Of a stretch of DNA of 40,575 bases, positions 40,208 to 40,575 are shown in pieces. The stretch spans positions 1 to 40,575 of the forward strand of contig DASPQJ010000016.1 in the NCBI GenBank assembly GCA_035625025.1, in the 5' to 3' direction. The DNA comes from Bog-793 sp035625025. GTDB lineage: Bacteria > Actinomycetota > Acidimicrobiia > Acidimicrobiales > Bog-793. Numbering within the stretch: position 1 is the stretch's first letter; each line of letters starts with the position of its first letter. The notes beneath the pieces are model-generated. The model was given only the letters and a program-made list of their open reading frames with translations, ran no database searches and was not told where the DNA came from. The position numbers and the translations under genes were made by a program.

Positions 40208-40575
40208 GCCTGACGCACTCCTTCCGAATCTGCTGACGCCAAGGCTGGTCGATCGCCAGCGCGACCAAGCTAGTCGTGGCGCGCTCGCGAATCGAAGCGG
40301 AGAACGCCCCCGGTCCCTTCGGACACCGATCGAAAGAGGGCCAGTTTCGTCCCCCTTGAGTATCTCGCCAGCCGCGGCGTGAGCGGGCTGTCGGGTGTGC
40401 CGGTGGCTTGGCGCATAATGCTCCGCGCAATCGGGCTTCCGGGGTATCCGTGGGCGCTGGGGAGCGACAGGCGAACCCTGCTGCGCGGCACATTCAGGAT
40501 CGTGGGTCGGATCCTGATCTCGACCGTTGTCAGCGTAGTCTCGGGGCGCGGTCCCAAACCCACTACCCTTCGTTG
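40208..40575. other. no recognisable gene at window edge
   Basis: 368 bp with no convincing ORF beyond the promoter region of the secreted-protein gene. A frame on the minus strand (40270-40563) has no recognisable features and no ribosome site; a gene continuing beyond the window cannot be excluded. Confidence 0.4.

Overview
This 40.6 kb window is high-GC bacterial chromosome and most likely comes from an actinobacterium. DUF3263, a PAC2-family protein, coproheme decarboxylase (ChdC) and a CIRCE-controlled groEL without groES all point to Actinomycetota. The overall style (a conserved small Cys-rich protein, many leaderless starts, secreted proteins of Acidimicrobiia type) makes me favour class Acidimicrobiia, but this is inference and not a measured placement.

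Layout. 1-2.6 kb is a small accessory patch: an IS1-type transposase, a Fic-domain AMPylase-like protein and a small basic protein. 2.8-4.8 kb is a minus-strand group of uridine-kinase-like, alpha/beta hydrolase and GNAT genes. 4.9-9.4 kb holds PAC2, a 65-aa Cys-rich protein, larE coupled to chdC, and groEL with a perfect CIRCE. 9.5-13.8 kb has a ThiS/MoaD-like carrier coupled to a threonine synthase homologue, then otsA facing otsB and a DUF3263 gene (trehalose synthesis). 14-19.3 kb has a methyltransferase/MarR divergent pair, then a MarR-acnA operon divergent from yceI, both with clear candidate operators. 19.3-20.1 kb is a lone ABC ATPase.

The kdp potassium locus fills 20.2-28.1 kb. kdpFABC runs on the minus strand, headed by an extra single-TM micropeptide. 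The histidine kinase and response regulator run on the plus strand. The KdpD N-terminal sensor domain is present as a full-length but clearly dead pseudogene on the minus strand, so the kinase now lacks its classical input domain. Four phased TTGAC repeats upstream of the kdp operon are candidate response-regulator sites.

28.2-34.6 kb is core metabolism: a lipoprotein, tRNA-Arg(CCG) next to argS, then lysA, hom and thrC, closed by an intrinsic terminator. argS and lysA are translationally coupled; hom appears to have its own leaderless promoter. 34.6-40.6 kb is a gene graveyard: remnants of a phosphoesterase, a secreted protein, a nickel/cobalt transporter and a PIG-L deacetylase, interspersed with intact genes (HAD hydrolase, a double-KOW protein in a lower-GC patch, a 57-aa protein, a secreted protein).

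Recurring themes are leaderless transcription (a -10 box 6-8 nt before the start codon at several genes) and tight translational coupling through overlapping stop/start codons (GTGA, TGATG, and a probable CTG start for otsB at CTGA). I saw no CRISPR array, prophage or obvious defence island. The most interesting items are the decayed KdpD sensor beside a surviving kinase, the extra kdp micropeptide and the phased repeats.
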